Assembly: GCA_027475525.1 (NCBI GenBank)
Contig: JAMWFC010000116.1
Location: 372,001-436,000 of the forward strand
Direction of reading: 5' to 3'
DNA length: 64,000 nucleotides
Source of the DNA: Macrolepiota albuminosa
Taxonomy: Eukaryota > Basidiomycota > Agaricomycetes > Agaricales > Agaricaceae
Part shown: positions 11,042-24,500 of the stretch, one piece after another
Layout of the letters: the number at the start of each line of letters is the position of its first letter
How positions within the stretch are numbered: the first letter of the stretch is position 1
The notes under the pieces: model-generated
Told to the model about the DNA's origin: nothing
Seen by the model: only the letters and a program-made list of their open reading frames with translations
Databases searched by the model: none
Program-made: the position numbers and the translations under genes

Positions 11042-12454
11042 TTACCACACTGGATCTGTTTCAGGTGCTTTGTCAAAGCAAACAGCCAACTGGTAGTCGC
11101 CTACGCGTCTTGCCCAGCGGTAAATCTTGAGCCTATGACCCATCGCCTTCTCGCCTTCCTGAAAGACCTCGGTATCTTCCGATTTGAGCCAATCTACATG
11201 GAAACTTTTTTGCCTATCGTATAAAAGCATCGTGGAGTTCATCCCTGATTGCGAAAGCGATATTTGGAATTTGACGAGGAAGGCCTTGTCTCCATGTATG
11301 TTCTGTGGCGTAGTGGCTTGATCCTCTGGCGACTCGATCCTCTGAGCCCGGATGTCGTGAATAGAATCGAAGCGATTGATAACGGCGCGATGCATATACC
11401 CAAATGGAGTGTTTTGGTGGTTGAAGGTGAGAGTGTGCCATGTACCACCTTTGAGCGAGCGACAGAGCTGCTTGTGGTTGGGCCAGTCCTCTCGTTGGCA
11501 CTCTAGCGAATCAATCAGAATGAAATCTTTACTTGAATGAGTGTACGCACCCTTGCCACAATAAGATACACTAAGACATTGTGTGCACCTGCTCTTCATC
11601 TTTTTCCCGCATAAATCGCATCCTGAGGTTATATTCAGCCTTCCCAAGTCCCGCATATTGAGTGGTCCGAGGGGGAGGATAAACGTGAGACGGTGCTCTG
11701 CTTCGCCTTTCTGGCGATGTGGTTTGTAAGCGGTCGAGAGACGTTTGGAATTTATCGCAAAGAGCTTCAAAAGATATTTGCGCTCCAACTGGGTCGTTGA
11801 AATCGCAACAACAGTATGCTCGAAGATCTGCGTGATGTAATCTCTCATTTGGACACCGCTCGGAGAATGGACCACTTTGTACAGGATAGAGAACACGGGT
11901 ACCTCTGCTTCCAACTCAGGAGAGGTACCAGATGAACCCAACTGAAGCCGCTGTACTTCAACGACCTCAATGAAAGAAACAGAAGTTCTATATGCATCAA
12001 AGAATCATCAATGACGTGAACAATTCCTTACCCGGACTACAACACACCAATTCGACATCTTATCCATCAAGACAAAAGAGCTAAGTTTTTGTTCCCAATG
12101 GTTCGCGAGCCCCATAAGAACCTGTCTGACCTCCATGAACGTATCCTCCTCGGAGGTCGAAGTTGGAGAAGCCACCAGGTTTCGGCCATTTATGATATTA
12201 TCATAAGCTTCAGCTATGTTTACTCGTTTGACAGCCTCAAGAAGTGGTTTTGATGATTTCCATTTTAACAACGTCGATGGGTTGACGGGAGCTATAGGCG
12301 CCAGAAACTCGTTATACCTCTGGGCTGCATCCAGGGTTTGAGTGAGGCGTTTGAGGAGGTCATCATCGGATATTTTCGTCTTTTTCTGGAGTTTCACCCC
12401 CATGCAATCAAGAAGGACAAGAACCTCGTGGCGGGAAAGCTCTATAGCATCCAT
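11042..12454 (-). CDS. MYND-type zinc finger protein
   Basis: Three exons fit: 12454-12032, 11965-11551 and 11502-11042, with introns of 66 and 48 bp. The 66-bp intron uses the acceptor ...TTCATTGAG, which keeps the frame (VVVR joined to VVEVQ). The second intron lies inside the zinc finger. Once it is removed the MYND motif is complete: CDLCGKKMKSRCTQC, then VSYCGKECQ and REDWPNHKQLCRSL. MYND fingers bind short Pro-rich peptides and usually mediate protein contacts. The remaining ~300 residues resemble an uncharacterised family common in mushrooms. The start at 12454 (MDAIELSRHEVL) was preferred over the upstream ATG at 12487, which adds a short hydrophobic leader. It converges with the SNM1-like gene, with 171 bp between the two stop codons. 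Confidence 0.85.
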
Positions 12455-12957
12455 GGATGAGTGAAAATGATAGAAAGGACACACCAAGTTTGGTCGATCG
12501 TGTCATAATATCTATTTGTAAAAACACCAACCTTCCTCCGGACACCAAAATATAAAAAGTGAATTAAGGACCAAATTTTCAAGAACATAAACTTTGAACT
12601 ATATAGAAATATGGATAGGTTACGTATGAAGATATCTATGCATTTATATCAATAGCTGAAGGATGTTAAGTAGTTATAAAAAGGTGAATACGGTGGGGGT
12701 CTGTAATGTCACGAAGAGTGTTCCTTGACAGGCGTGACAGCGTGATGCAACACCACCGCGTCGCGTTCAAGTCGCGTCAATGATGTGTCACGTGCTCACC
12801 ACTGTCATCACCATAGAGATTCAAATTTTGCTCTGATTGCCTACTATATAGGCATCAAATATACATATAGGCATATACTTTCAAAGGCTGCATGACAGAT
12901 TCAAGATAATTGAACTGCAAAGTTGAAAAAATGAAGTTGATCTGATATTTATGAAGG
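12455..12957. other. intergenic region upstream of MYND gene
   Basis: About 500 AT-rich bases up to the left terminal repeat of the next element. It should include the MYND gene promoter. No other structure was seen. Confidence 0.5.
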
Positions 12958-13047
12958 GCCTCAGCGGACACAATTATTTACACTTTGACTTTCGGCATAT
13001 GCACTTTCACTGTCCAAACTTGCACTTTCCCACGGTTCAACTTGACC
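12958..13047 (+). repeat. left terminal inverted repeat of 12.3-kb element
   Basis: It matches the reverse complement of 25215-25303. The longest shared blocks are GGACACAATTATT at the tip and the ~35 bp from GTCCAAACTTGCAC to CTTGACC, which differ at about two positions. Confidence 0.65.
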
Positions 13048-13257
13048 TTTCACTCCTTCGATTTATCATTTCACGCCCTTTTATGATCTTGAACTAGTAA
13101 TTTTGATATAAGCAGGGTGCCTCACCTCTCAGTCACTTGCCACACACCCTGGACTATACTCAGATCTCAATAGTGCCCTAATTTCACTCAGCTGTCAAAT
13201 AACGCCGCCGCGTTCTGCTTACTGATAAATTCGACACAACGGCTATCCACTTTAGCA

Positions 13258-15113
13258 ATGACCATTCCGCTGCATAATCTCAGTATTGCATTCCAAGAGC
13301 TTTGTAGAGATACGGACATTGCACTGCGCACACAGATTGGGGATGCTGCTAGGCTTGGAGAGCAGAAACAACGATGTCTGGAGTTTCAGTCAGCGCTTCG
13401 CATGGTGTGTTTACATGCATTTTTCATGAGAGTCCAGACACTCACATTACAGATAGCACTCTAATTCAATATCACCACCTGAATATCAGTCAGCCCATGA
13501 AAGTGTTGAACGCATGGTGACTGCTCTTGATGATGCCACCACAAATTCATCTGATTATCCTGATGCGCCGCCTCTCGAGTTTGGTGGACTGGTCTATGAT
13601 GGGAACCCTGGGCCTCCACATATTGATATCAGGCCTGAGCACCTTGCAAGCCTCTCAGCTGGCGACTGGTCTATGATGGGAACCCTGGGCCTCCACATAT
13701 TGATATCAGGCCTGAGCACCTTGCAAGCCTCTCAGCTGGCCGTACAATGCATCAGCATATAGCAGATATCTATGGATGCAGTGCACGAACTATTCGCCGC
13801 TGACTCCTTGAATTCAATCTTTCTATGCCAGGCCCTTCAGTATATATCCAGGAGCACCAAGAAGATGGCACAATTCAATGAGTATATTCTGCAGGTGTCT
13901 CTTCTGACCTCTCACAGTTGTCTAATAATTAACTGGACCAGTTGATGCTTGACATCTATGAGCAGTTCCCATCTTTTGGAAGGCACATGATTGATGGATA
14001 TCTTTTGTGTCTTGGAGAGCGTGTCCTCCGCCAAAGAATAGAAGATTCATATCGCCGTGTTATAGGACCATCTACTTCAACATTTGGTACACGATGTATT
14101 CAACGACGGGTTTATTCTGTACCTGGGCCCAACTCTCTTTGGCACCATGATGGGCAACATGGTATGGTACATTTTCTTTGATAGCAAAATGAGTCTTATA
14201 AATCATTAGGATTGATACGCTGGAAAATTGTCATTCATGCATTTATAGATGGATACTCACGATTTGTTCTTGGAATTCGAGCAAGCAACAACAATCACTC
14301 AGAGACAGTACTCCAGTTGTTTGAAGATATTGCTGCTATATTTGGATATCCTAGTCGCACTCGAGGAGATCATGGCACTGAAAACTTGAAGGTTGCTGCC
14401 AGGATGGAAGATGTTAGAGGAGAAGGTCGTGGATCATACATTTGGGGCCGGTCAGTTGACTTTTCAAACATTTTAATGATTTCAATGCTGATATGAACAA
14501 CAGAAGTGTACATAATATCAGGATTGAACGACTGTGGGTAGATGTGAGTCGTAATTTTGAAGAAAAGTGGAAGGACTTTTTCAGGCTGTTGGAGATACAT
14601 GATGGACTGAATGTTGATGTCGATGCTCACATCTGGCTTCTTCACCACCTATTTCTTGATCTGATCAACCATGATGCTGAAGTCTGGGCAGAGACTTGGA
14701 ATCACCATACACTCTCGCGACGTGGTGAATCACACCTCTCTCCACATGACATGTATTTACATGGAATGATCAAGAACGGATATCGAGGGGTCTACATTGA
14801 TGACTCTCTTGATGATGAAGATATTGCAGCATTTGGTGTTGATTGGGATGATATAGACAATGCTCAAACTCGAGCACACTATGACAAGTTCAATACCGAT
14901 GATGGAGATCCTGCAAATCCCTTCACTATCAACTATCCAAATCATCTTTCTCATGTTGAGGTACCTGACATACATTGCCCTTTTACTTCTGAACAGCTTG
15001 CTACTTTTCAAGCTCAACTTAGTACTTTTCCTCTTCTTGATCATACTGATATGCCATCTCGACGTTTACTTTGGATTCATGCCCTTTCATTAGCAAGTAA
15101 TATTTTAAATTAA
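13258..15113 (+). pseudogene. DDE integrase-core transposase, eukaryotic integrase-like
   Basis: Exonic segments joined by frame read as one protein. An N-terminal part (from 13258) includes a helix-turn-helix-like stretch, IADIYGCSARTIRR (13754-13800). The integrase core follows: SLWHHDGQH (first Asp), IHAFIDGYSR, TRGDHGTEN (second Asp) and IRIERLW (Glu), so the DDE triad is complete. The family matches the 'integrase core domain' proteins abundant in mushrooms and some animals; the exact superfamily (IS3EU- or Ginger-like) is uncertain. A TGA at 13801-13803 interrupts RTIRR-LLEF where CGA (Arg) would fit. A 77-bp duplication at 13587-13740 adds another break that is probably artefactual. 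Short introns lie near 13405-13455, 13880-13941, 14164-14210 and 14450-14505. Confidence 0.75.
13587..13740. repeat. 77-bp tandem duplication
   Basis: Copies 13587-13663 and 13664-13740, in the integrase N-terminal exon. Confidence 0.97.
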
Positions 15114-15249
15114 TATTTGTTTTGCTTGATGACTTTTAATAAACTGTGTTTTCCTCAACTACATATTTAAAACAACAATATCCAGGCTTGACATTGAAAA
15201 ATCCCCAACTATTGTACATTTGATACTGTAACTTCATTTCATAAGATAG

Positions 15250-18081
15250 TTAGTTTAACCAATACCTTTTGCGTAAATTATAGTTATGACAAGCTACTTG
15301 ATACTGTTTGGCCTTGAAAACATCTGATATTCTCTTTGTTTTGTGAATACCTTGACTAGCAGCATGGTTTCCATAACCTCCTGGTGGTGGAGGATCATCT
15401 CCTGCTCCAGGATTGTTTGTTATTGAAGAAAGTCTTGGCATGATTGTACCATGGAGATGGTTACTATAAAAAAGCCTTTTTTGGATTAGTAAATAATGAA
15501 GTTAGTCATAATCAATGCTTACCAAAGACAATTGTTACAAGTTTCAATGTACACTCCCCACTGAGTGTATGCAAAATTGAACTCATCTAAATGAAACTTT
15601 TTAAGATATTGCATGCATATTGATATGTCCTGATCATGGTCAATGTGCTGAGGAGACATATAATTTGAGCATGCAAATAGATTGCTGCCAGTTGATCTCA
15701 AACGATTCAAAGTATCACCTCCATCATCTGCTTCACTTTCTGAAATAATTTTACCAGTTAGAGGAGGGTGCATTGCCTTTGCTAGATTTGTTAGAATGTC
15801 AGCAGCCTAAAAATTAACTAGATCAAAATATATCTACAAACAAGTCACTGAAATCTCACTTCTGCATGATCAAACATTATAGAAATCTCAGCATCTGTAG
15901 CTGCATTGATTCCCTGATATTCTGAGTATCCATCCCCAGCACGTCCACCCTGAGGCTGTCGAGAACCAATAGCTTGCATTTGGCCATATCGCCAAGCCTC
16001 AAAAGTATGCCCTCACTTCAAAGTTTGCAGATGTGATACTGCATGATGATGCTGAATCAAATGACCTAATGTTTTGGTTTCTGCAGCTTCAAATTGAACT
16101 GCACCAATCTATTTCTCATTGTAAGTCTTGAGTATATTATAAAAAAAATCCTACCATTTCAGAGAGATTGTCTGCATTTAAAAGAATCACAACATCTTTT
16201 TTGCATTGCAAATACACAGCTGGGCGGTGTGCAATCTTTCTGAGACCAAGTTCATCAGGTGAATAATATTTGTGATTAGAGGTAATTTTTTTCCCAGTCT
16301 AATAAAATTTCAGCATACAAAGTTGAAGTAGATGAGATACTATACATACAAAAGAAGGCAAGCGATCATTAAGAGGAGCACAAGTCAAGACATGTCCCTT
16401 CAGTTTTATATAGTCCTTTCTTTCTTTTACAAGCATAATCATTACACACTGATCTGCTTCAGGTAGATTTTTACATTTTTGGCAATTTTTAGCAGTCAAT
16501 GAGGTGTTTGTTTCATCAATATCCATTTCAGATAAGGGATTTTTATCTGCTTTTGAAATTTGTCCAGATTTCGATTTGAAAGGCAAAGACATAGGAAATG
16601 GTTGTTGGAAAGCTTTATGTTTCACCCTAGTATTCTCTTTTTGAACAGATTGAGTTTTGCTCAAAATAAGAGCTAGCCGTGAATGCATTTTTTCTGGAGT
16701 ATGCCTATACTTGGCAGGATTCAGACCATGTAGATGCTTGTGAGCCTTCTTAGTGTCCCAGTCACATGCCTAGAGCTTATATTGAGTATTGATTAAAGAG
16801 TGAATATAAGAATTTTTACCAGAATTCCTTGTTTTACAAGACTTGGCAATAGCCATGTATTCCAAGCATCATTAAAGTTACTGAGAGTCATTAAGAAGAA
16901 AATGGAAGATGGTCTTGATTCATTGGGAATAATGCATCCATCATTACTCAATCCTTGAAGCAGCAAGTCAATACTATAAAAAGTGTGGGCCCGGTGGCAC
17001 TGCTAAAAAATAATCAGCAATATACTATATACTATAAAATCAAAAATCAACTTTTTGTGAAACATTATCAGATTGATCATGAAATGCCTCTGGTGCCCAC
17101 TTATCAAAAACAAGGCCAAGAGATTCTTTCCAGGTATAATTTCGAAAACTCTTTGTAATATGAGATGCAGAACGTTCAAGTGTTGTGTCAGGTGCACAGA
17201 CTGAGAGAATAACAGTAGCTAGCCCAGATTTTTTTACACAAGTTTTCCAATAGTTATGTCGCCAGATTTCTTGTGATAAAGCTCTCATTTTACGCAGAGC
17301 TTCTACAACCTGCACTGGGCTATTAGAATACTATAGCAAATATTAATACTTGATACATATACATTACATAGTATACTTACTTGAGAATCAGGAATATCCA
17401 AGATAAAAAAACTCTCTAAAATCTTGTGCCATCTCCATACAAAGCTCAAGTTGTTTCTCTGGATGATTGATGTAAAAAGAATTCCATGAACTGTGTGTTC
17501 TGGATGAGAATGGAGGAGGTGATACAAAAGTTGGAGCAGATTTAATTTGAAAATCAGAAGGTCCTGTTTCTTCATCCTCTTCATCATCAGAATCAACATC
17601 TGGAATCATCATGCTGTTTTTTGGTGGTGGCTACACTTCAGACTGAGTGATTATCTGTTTAGTAGTAATGCATACACTTGCCATATCCAAATGAATCTCC
17701 TGTTCTGTACGGAGAATATCAAGTGCAACATCTGGACGATTGCAGCTTTGATACCAGAGAACATTGATGAATAGAAATGCTGCTTGTGGCTCTGACATTT
17801 TGAGTCCACAACTAATTCTAGCCCACTCAACCAAGGGAAATCTCTGCTGAAATAAATGAGACATTGAAATCTATCAAAAAGACACAACACACCTGGGATT
17901 TGGAAACTGCAAGCAGCTTATCTTGTAAATCCTGCACAAGCTTGGAGAAATTTTTAGAGAACAGCCTTGGAGAGTTCATCTCCTTGTTATGCCATTCTAT
18001 AAAAACTCCTGTTACAATTGAATTCCAGATAAAGTCATAATTCTGGTCCAACAGCTTGGGAGCTACAACAAACATGATCAC
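15250..18081 (-). pseudogene. candidate TET/JBP-like 2OG-Fe(II) dioxygenase, multi-exon
   Basis: Read leftwards, the exons give an N-terminal region I do not recognise (18081 to about 16790; contains an acidic DSDDEEDEE patch) and then a C-terminal part with a dioxygenase-like core: RAGDGYSEYQG, SPQHIDHD (HxD at 15639-15647), GVYIETCNNCLW and, after a 47-bp intron (15476-15522), LFYSNHLHGTIMPR (second His at 15451-15453, possible Arg at 15433-15435). HxD...H...R is the iron and 2-oxoglutarate binding pattern, and the spacing resembles the 2OGFeDO proteins of mushrooms related to TET/JBP, which oxidise 5-methylcytosine or thymine. An in-frame TGA at 16013-16015 (LK-stop-GHTF) could be a CGA to TGA change. 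The family call is moderate: no profile search was possible, and the N-terminal half may belong to a separate gene. Confidence 0.5.
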
Positions 18082-18361
18082 TACAGATCAGATGGCAAGT
18101 AAGAGCCTAGGATAACAAGCAATATCTCAGAAAATATAGATCACACTAGATCTCCAGTGGATCAGGTATGTGAAGAACAGATAGTGGTTGTCGAGAACAA
18201 AGAGTCAATTGACATGTGACAGATGTATCAGGTATATGATGACATAGACTTTGTCTAAATGCAAAACTTAAGTCACACAGCATACAAATAAATGATCGGG
18301 TATTTTAAATCAAAGGTTGATAGAAAAATTATTGTGTAAATAGCAAAAGATACTGTGGAGT

Positions 18362-19967
18362 AGACTGTACTTGTAAGACATCTTCCTTCATCTGTATCCC
18401 AGAACCAGACCAATCCATCGGAACCTAGTGCATACAGAAATGTTTATTCTAGATTGAAAGAAGTGGATGAAAGTTTTCAAGCATGCTGACCTGCGGTGGA
18501 CCAATCCATTCAGGGTGTTATGTATTATACATTTCCATTAGAACGACCAGGCCGCTGAGCAGTAGACCTATGTTCTTCTTCGAACGCGAGCGGCGGAAGC
18601 AAAGGCGGCGTAACATGGGACTGCGGTTGACCAGCTGACTCTTGAGTCGGCGAGACAAGAGGATGACTACCTGATCTGTTATTAGTCATTGCAGACCAGA
18701 ACGACTGAATCGTATTCCTAAACGGTCCAGGGGCAAAAACATCTGGGTCAATATACCTGGGGTTGTCCTGGAGGCGACGACCGTCTCGGTGGTGATCTCT
18801 CAATTCTGCGGTGTACAGGAGATGGTGAACGCCTCGCCGGAGCCGCATGCAATACTTCAAAACGAGAAGAACAAGCAGAGGTCCGATGGTCATTATGAGG
18901 TTCTGATACCCCAGGGCCATTCGAAGTAGAAGCAACAGGTGCAAACTCGAACTTGAGGCCTGGTGAGGAAAGTGACGGTACGGGTAAAAACTCAGGCTGA
19001 AGCTCGCAAACTGTACGGTCCTGATTGTGAAGCGTCGGGAACCTCAAGCGCCTGCTATTAATTCCACCCGAGGTCATAGAAAACGAAGATGAGTCTGAAG
19101 ACGAAGTTGAGTCTGCAGAATGATCAAAGGAACGGCGAAGAAAACGAAGGCCTGAGGGAGGATGCGGACGCTCAGGGCTTGATTCACCCGAACTTCATGA
19201 AGGCCGCACAGCACTAGACAAGTCCAGTGTGTTCATCGCTGCATTATACAAACTAGACGTCGTATCCAGTTCTCAAATCCCATCGAGCCTAGCCCGATGC
19301 TCCGCAAGGTGCAGCCTATAGCTATTCCTATCAGGCAATGAACTACGAGGGGGGAATGAATCAAAGCCTCTTGGGCGTGGAAGAAGCGGCCTCACAAACA
19401 TTGACGACGTCAACGAGGCCGACGAGGTGAATGGCGATTCAACAGAACACATTCTCCCCAAATTGGTTCATTGTCTCTGCATCTGTATTAACCCCAGCCG
19501 CGCGATTCTCTGCTGTGCATCAGCAGCATTCTTAGTGTGGCCCGCAGACGACAACGGCAAATGTGACAAAGCAGACGAGTGGTTCTGGGAATACGAATGG
19601 CCATGAGCATGCGTGCTCGATTGACTGACGTACGGGCGTGCACGAAGGTTACTGAGTAACGTCCCCGAAAGCAGCAGCGATGAATTTGAACTCGTGCGTG
19701 GTGGAGCCCTCAACCACGGCTGCTCGTTCAATCTCAATCTCTCTCGTTCAATCTTTCTTTCCCTCTCCGGACTTCGACTGGGTGGTTCATGAACACGAGG
19801 AATTACAGGTTCAACTGACCTCCAGCCAGAAACGGACGTTTGATCCGTTGTCGATGTTGACTGCTGGTTATCATTTGACAACGGGGAGGGGGAAGGCCCA
19901 TCATTAAACAACATCGACGTATTCATCAGGAGGGCACGGTCACGTCCACTCGAGATACCAGGAGCAC
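18362..19967 (-). pseudogene. Ser/Arg-rich host-like gene fragment with a WD-like segment
   Basis: Exons read from 19967 leftwards give a Ser/Pro/Arg-rich, low-complexity protein (RSPERERKIERERLRLNE; later RRSPSPVHRRIERSPP). A last segment near 18427-18362 reads GSDGLVWFWDTDEGR, like the end of a WD40 blade. Stop codons and poor joins between segments (near 19470, 19270 and 18530) suggest that it is not an intact gene. It follows directly on the AGC-kinase fragment at 20061-20560 through a normal-looking intron, so the two could be spliced into one chimeric transcript. The parent gene was not identified. Confidence 0.4.
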
Positions 19968-20060
19968 TGTCTAACCAAACAAAAAGAATAAGCTTCCCTA
20001 TCCCTCGAACAAAGGGAAGAAGCAGTGTTAATTAAAAAAAAAAACATGTTTTTGACTTAC

Positions 20061-20560
20061 CCCTTTGACAAATTGCTTCCGATGAGCTTGAGGAACTCGA
20101 AATCCCATGGGGTAAGAGGATGTTTTGTCTGGGATAAGACATTGATTAATAGGTGGGGAGAACATGAATCATAACAGCCGATAACAGACTTTGTATTGTT
20201 CAAACGTTATTTGAAGGTGCATCTCGCCAGTGACAGGCTCGTTCTTGAATGGTTTTAGCCTGGAAAAGGAAATGTTGAGAGGATTGAGGGGGATGGTGGG
20301 AGGGACCTACTTGTACCACTGGTCGATGGTGTGGTTGTGTATGAGGACGGGTTTGACTTGGACAACTCCGAGGAAACCCTGGTCCTGGACAGAGCGGTCA
20401 TAGACGTTGAAAGTGATGAGAGAATGCTCAGATGTGACATCGCTGGAGTTGGAATGAGTGATAAGAGATATGGGGTGGGTCGAGAGATGGGCTTACAAGG
20501 AGACCTCGTGTTTCCAGACCAGCACAGGAACATTGCAGCTGGCACAGGAAGGGGATAGAG
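20061..20560 (-). pseudogene. truncated AGC-family kinase: C2 domain only
   Basis: Four exons, about 20560-20489, 20442-20311, 20259-20190 and 20128-20061, join in frame with GT/AG introns and read VPVLVWKHEVSL, DVTSEHSLITFNVYDR, DQGFLGVVQVKPV, NHTIDQWYKLKPF, VTGEMHLQITFEQYK and finally TPWDFEFLKLIG. This is the C2-like domain and linker that precede the catalytic domain of Ypk1/Gad8-type AGC kinases in mushrooms. The match stops exactly at the glycine loop: after LKLIG the expected GxGxFG is replaced by SNLSKG and a splice donor or TAA. No kinase domain follows. It is therefore a captured or transposed fragment inside the 12.3-kb element. The reading frame further upstream (20561-20860) is unclear. 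Confidence 0.75.
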
Positions 20561-21574
20561 ATGCTCTCCTCCAAAAACAAAACCATTGGTTTGTGTGCAG
20601 AAGGCCCCCAAACGAGAAGATCCAGAAGTTGAAAAAATAACTATGTAACTGTAAGTTCTTATTATATTGACACAGACATATAGGAAAGACATACCTCAAG
20701 ATTGTGCAAAGAGAGGACTTGGATATTATCAACCTGTAAAGACCAACGCTGCATCAGGATACCAGGGCCCCAAGTCCCTTGATATCACACCGGGAGTTCC
20801 ACTTTGGGGGCCGTTTCAGAGTGTTGGAAAACAGGGACAAGAAAGTTGAGTGCCTACCTTTATATACCCCTGTGGTCGTTAAACAATTAGTGATGGTTTA
20901 ACGCAACTCTTGTTGACCAGCACGTGAATTACCCAGCACATTCAAGCACCCTAATCAACACAACATTCTAGTTGATTTTTTTTCACTCATTCCTCCAGTC
21001 TTGCATTTAGGTTACATGTCAACATGTGCCTTTATAACTCTCTAGTTCTCCTCTCATTCACTTTCCACAACAGAGCTCTGCTGACACGTACTTCATGCTA
21101 AATAATCTATGTCATTTTATTGATACGAATTAATTTATCTGCATTGTATTCATTGTAATGCTGGTAATCTGGATGTAAATGCTAAGTGTAAGTAATCTAT
21201 GCGTTATTGTATTCATCTTGAGAGGTATCAATAATTGAAAAGAACCATCCATCAAAACTGGTCGAAACATGAGATGGAGCGTTGACATCTTCGGTTGTCA
21301 AGAGAGTCTTCTTGTGATTATCAAGGAGGAAATCCATATGCATTGTACATGTGTGAATGTGAGCGCCCTAAAAGCTTTACTATGAGGAAAGTTTGAGAAC
21401 AAAGAGGACAATAGAAAATTTACAGCATTCTTTGCGATGTTTTGAGAAGTATTGAATGAATCAACAAAACGAATCTAAGAAATTGTTAACTTGTTATAGC
21501 CTGACAAGAATGCAAATACTTACAAGAATTTTTTTGTCGGGTGAATATTCAGATGCAGTCATAGCTCAAAGGAA
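20561..21574. other. stretch without a clear gene
   Basis: 20561-20860 may hold further 5' exons of the AGC-kinase fragment, but no frame could be fixed. 20870-21574 is AT-rich without recognisable coding or repeat structure. Confidence 0.5.
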
Positions 21575-24500
21575 TTATTTGGACCGGTATAAAGGATCGT
21601 TTGCATTGTCATTGTCGTGAATGATGAGCCCTTTGCCTATGGGATATCCACGTCCATTGAGAAATCGCTTGATTGACTTCAGTGCCTGTTTTTCATATTC
21701 ACGGCATTCTTCAGCATTTAATGTTGTTCCAATAGTATCAATGGGCTCTGACTCAATGAGGCTAGTTACTTGAGTGACTTCAGTAACGATCTTTCCAATG
21801 AAAAAAGCATCGATGAGGAGAAGTGCCTGATCACTATCTCCAAATGTCTGAAACAATAATGTAACTATTAACGGTATGCTTGATAAAAATAAGTAACTCA
21901 CCTCAATAAAAGATGGAGTTTCAGAGCCTTTCTCAACAAAGTCGTAGTTGAACCCTTCCTTGAGAGCGATGAAGAGTGGGTGTGACTGAAGACCTATATA
22001 ATCTGTAGTTCCAAATAAAAGTAGTTGAACCCTTCCTTGAGAGCGATGAAGAGTGGGTGTGACTGAAGACCTATATAATCTGTGGTTCCAAATAGAAGCC
22101 CAGCCGTAAGTTGTTTTTTTATTGAACTTAGAGATTCAGGTGACAATGTGTGAATATACTCTATCTGTAGAAGGATTGAGGCTATAAAATACAAGTTATG
22201 AAAAGAAAAAAACATACAGTGACATTTGAAATAAAGTCGACTATAAGAAGCATTGGGTCATGTCCATTGTGAAGCACCATCTCAGTAAGTCCAGTTGTGG
22301 AATTCAAGAGTGTTTGTGGAGGCCAGGTTTCTAGTCTAGTTCCGATTAAGGGAGTTATTTTCTTGATAAGGTTGAGATTGGTAGCGGTATCAAAGCCATG
22401 AGAAAGAAGCAGAATAAGGAAAGGAGACACTGATAATAATAGTTGATCATGAAGAATGGTTAACCGAAGTATGAAACCATATGTTTGATATGCAAAGACA
22501 TCATCATGTGAGAAAATAATTCCCAGAATAAAACGTGGCATGAAGATTTTGGAAGCTACTTCAGCCCAGTGCCCAGTGTTGACGACAAGTGACAATAAAG
22601 CTGCCCAAGTTGAGCGTACAGGAGCATTTCCAACACCTTCACCACTAAGATAAATATAAGTCACAAATATATTCTAAAAGAAAAACATGAGCGTACAGGA
22701 GCATTTCCAACACCTTCACCACTAAGATAAATATAAGTCACAAATATATTCTAAAAGAAAAACATCAACATACATATTGATTTTCAAGCGAGGGCCTAAC
22801 AAGCCATTAATGTTAAAATTTTTGACCATTACGCCAGAGGCCAAACCTGAGGAAGGAAGCGCTTCATCTTTTACTAGAGCTTGGATGTGAGTATATAGGA
22901 TAGATGCAGCCTCATCTGCAGTGGAAGCTGCAATAGCTAAAAGATCGTCATAGTCAAGCGGCTTGAGAAAGATGCCTTGGATGTGTGAGATCCACTCATC
23001 CTTGACAAGTTGATTAGCATCAAAGGCAGGATTGAAAGCTTGATTGGAGGCTGAGTTGTTGTAGAGAGCAATGGACGAGTCCGAATCTAGACCAGAAAAT
23101 GATGCAGCAGTAATATTGTTGACCTGAGCGTTCGAAAATGCAGTAGACGTGGAAATTGGTGCAGAATTAAGAGTAATACCGCAGCAGTAATATTGTTGAC
23201 CTGAGCGTTCGAAAATGCAGTAGACGTGGAAATTGGTGCAGAATTAAGAGTAATACCGAATTCCAAAGTGATGGTGTGTTCTGTTAAAATTCTTGCGGTA
23301 TCGGAAGATTCAGTTGCAGAGTCAGCTACTGTCGGCGCATAGTTCTCATAGATTCCAAGCAGCAGGATCAATTGGGATATCCTCCTACATTGAGTCAGTT
23401 TCAACTTAGTTGCATGAATTATATGTACTCACGGTATTATCAGATGGTGATGTTGAAATTAAAGAAGTGGATAAAGGCGATGCTGACTAATAAAAAATCA
23501 GACAAATGCGACATTGACAAAAAGAAGCTTTTACGTTTGGCAAAGAATTATTGGTCATCTAAAATATCATAAAGATTATTTAGAGATGTAACGATATGAA
23601 TTTGATACGTACTGTGATGCGTAAACAACGACTTTCACAAGAAGGTTTAGTAGAGTCTTCATTAATTTCTGCAGTATGAAACCTATCCCATAGGCATAGT
23701 GCAAGGCAGAAATGATGCCCATGATTGTTTATTGGACCCACAATAGGTTGAGAAGTCGGTGCTAAAAACAGACAAATGAGAACCAATTCATTTGAAGCGC
23801 AACAACATACCAATAAACAACACACTACGCACAGGATCAGATGAATTAGATGGATCAGAATATTTGGCCCAGCGACCTGTGATTTTTTTCAAGTCCTTGT
23901 ATGAAAGATGTTCTGGAGGATTATCGTATATGCTTAGAAGGGCTCCTTTATCATCAGTAGGGGATTTCTTTCCAGCAGAAAGTATCATCCAGGGACTGAT
24001 GAATGAATTGACTGGAGAAGAGGGAATTCCGAAAGCTAATTGATGTTAATTGAAATGTAATGATACGGCCAAATTAACTGTCTCAAAAGCTCTGTCAGAA
24101 GCTTGGGCAGTAGTGTCAATATTGAAAGCAAGGCCCAATTTCTTAGCTTGTTTGACAAATGATCGCATCTTGGACTTGGTCAGAGTATGCATTTTTTTAA
24201 ATGCAGGATCAACACCTATATCTGATCTATAAGGCTTGAAATAATCCAGAGTTAGCAGCTAATCAGCTAGATGTTTTAAGCATACCAATGCTGGGTGCAC
24301 TATTGCAATAAAATAAAAACAAAATTTTTTAGGAGTGGGACCTTGGACAGACTGCGAACATGTAGCCATCGATGTTGCTCGTGGTCAAATGTTTGTTGAT
24401 GGTGGTATGCGAACTGTAGGAAAGGACACACTTGGATTGCTTGAAATACCTGTTTGCCTTGATGGTCCAAGAATGGGATTAGATGAAGGGCGATGATTTT

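Noticed and set aside
18362..18430. complete WD40 gene
   Set aside because: Only one blade-like segment is visible; not enough for a propeller.
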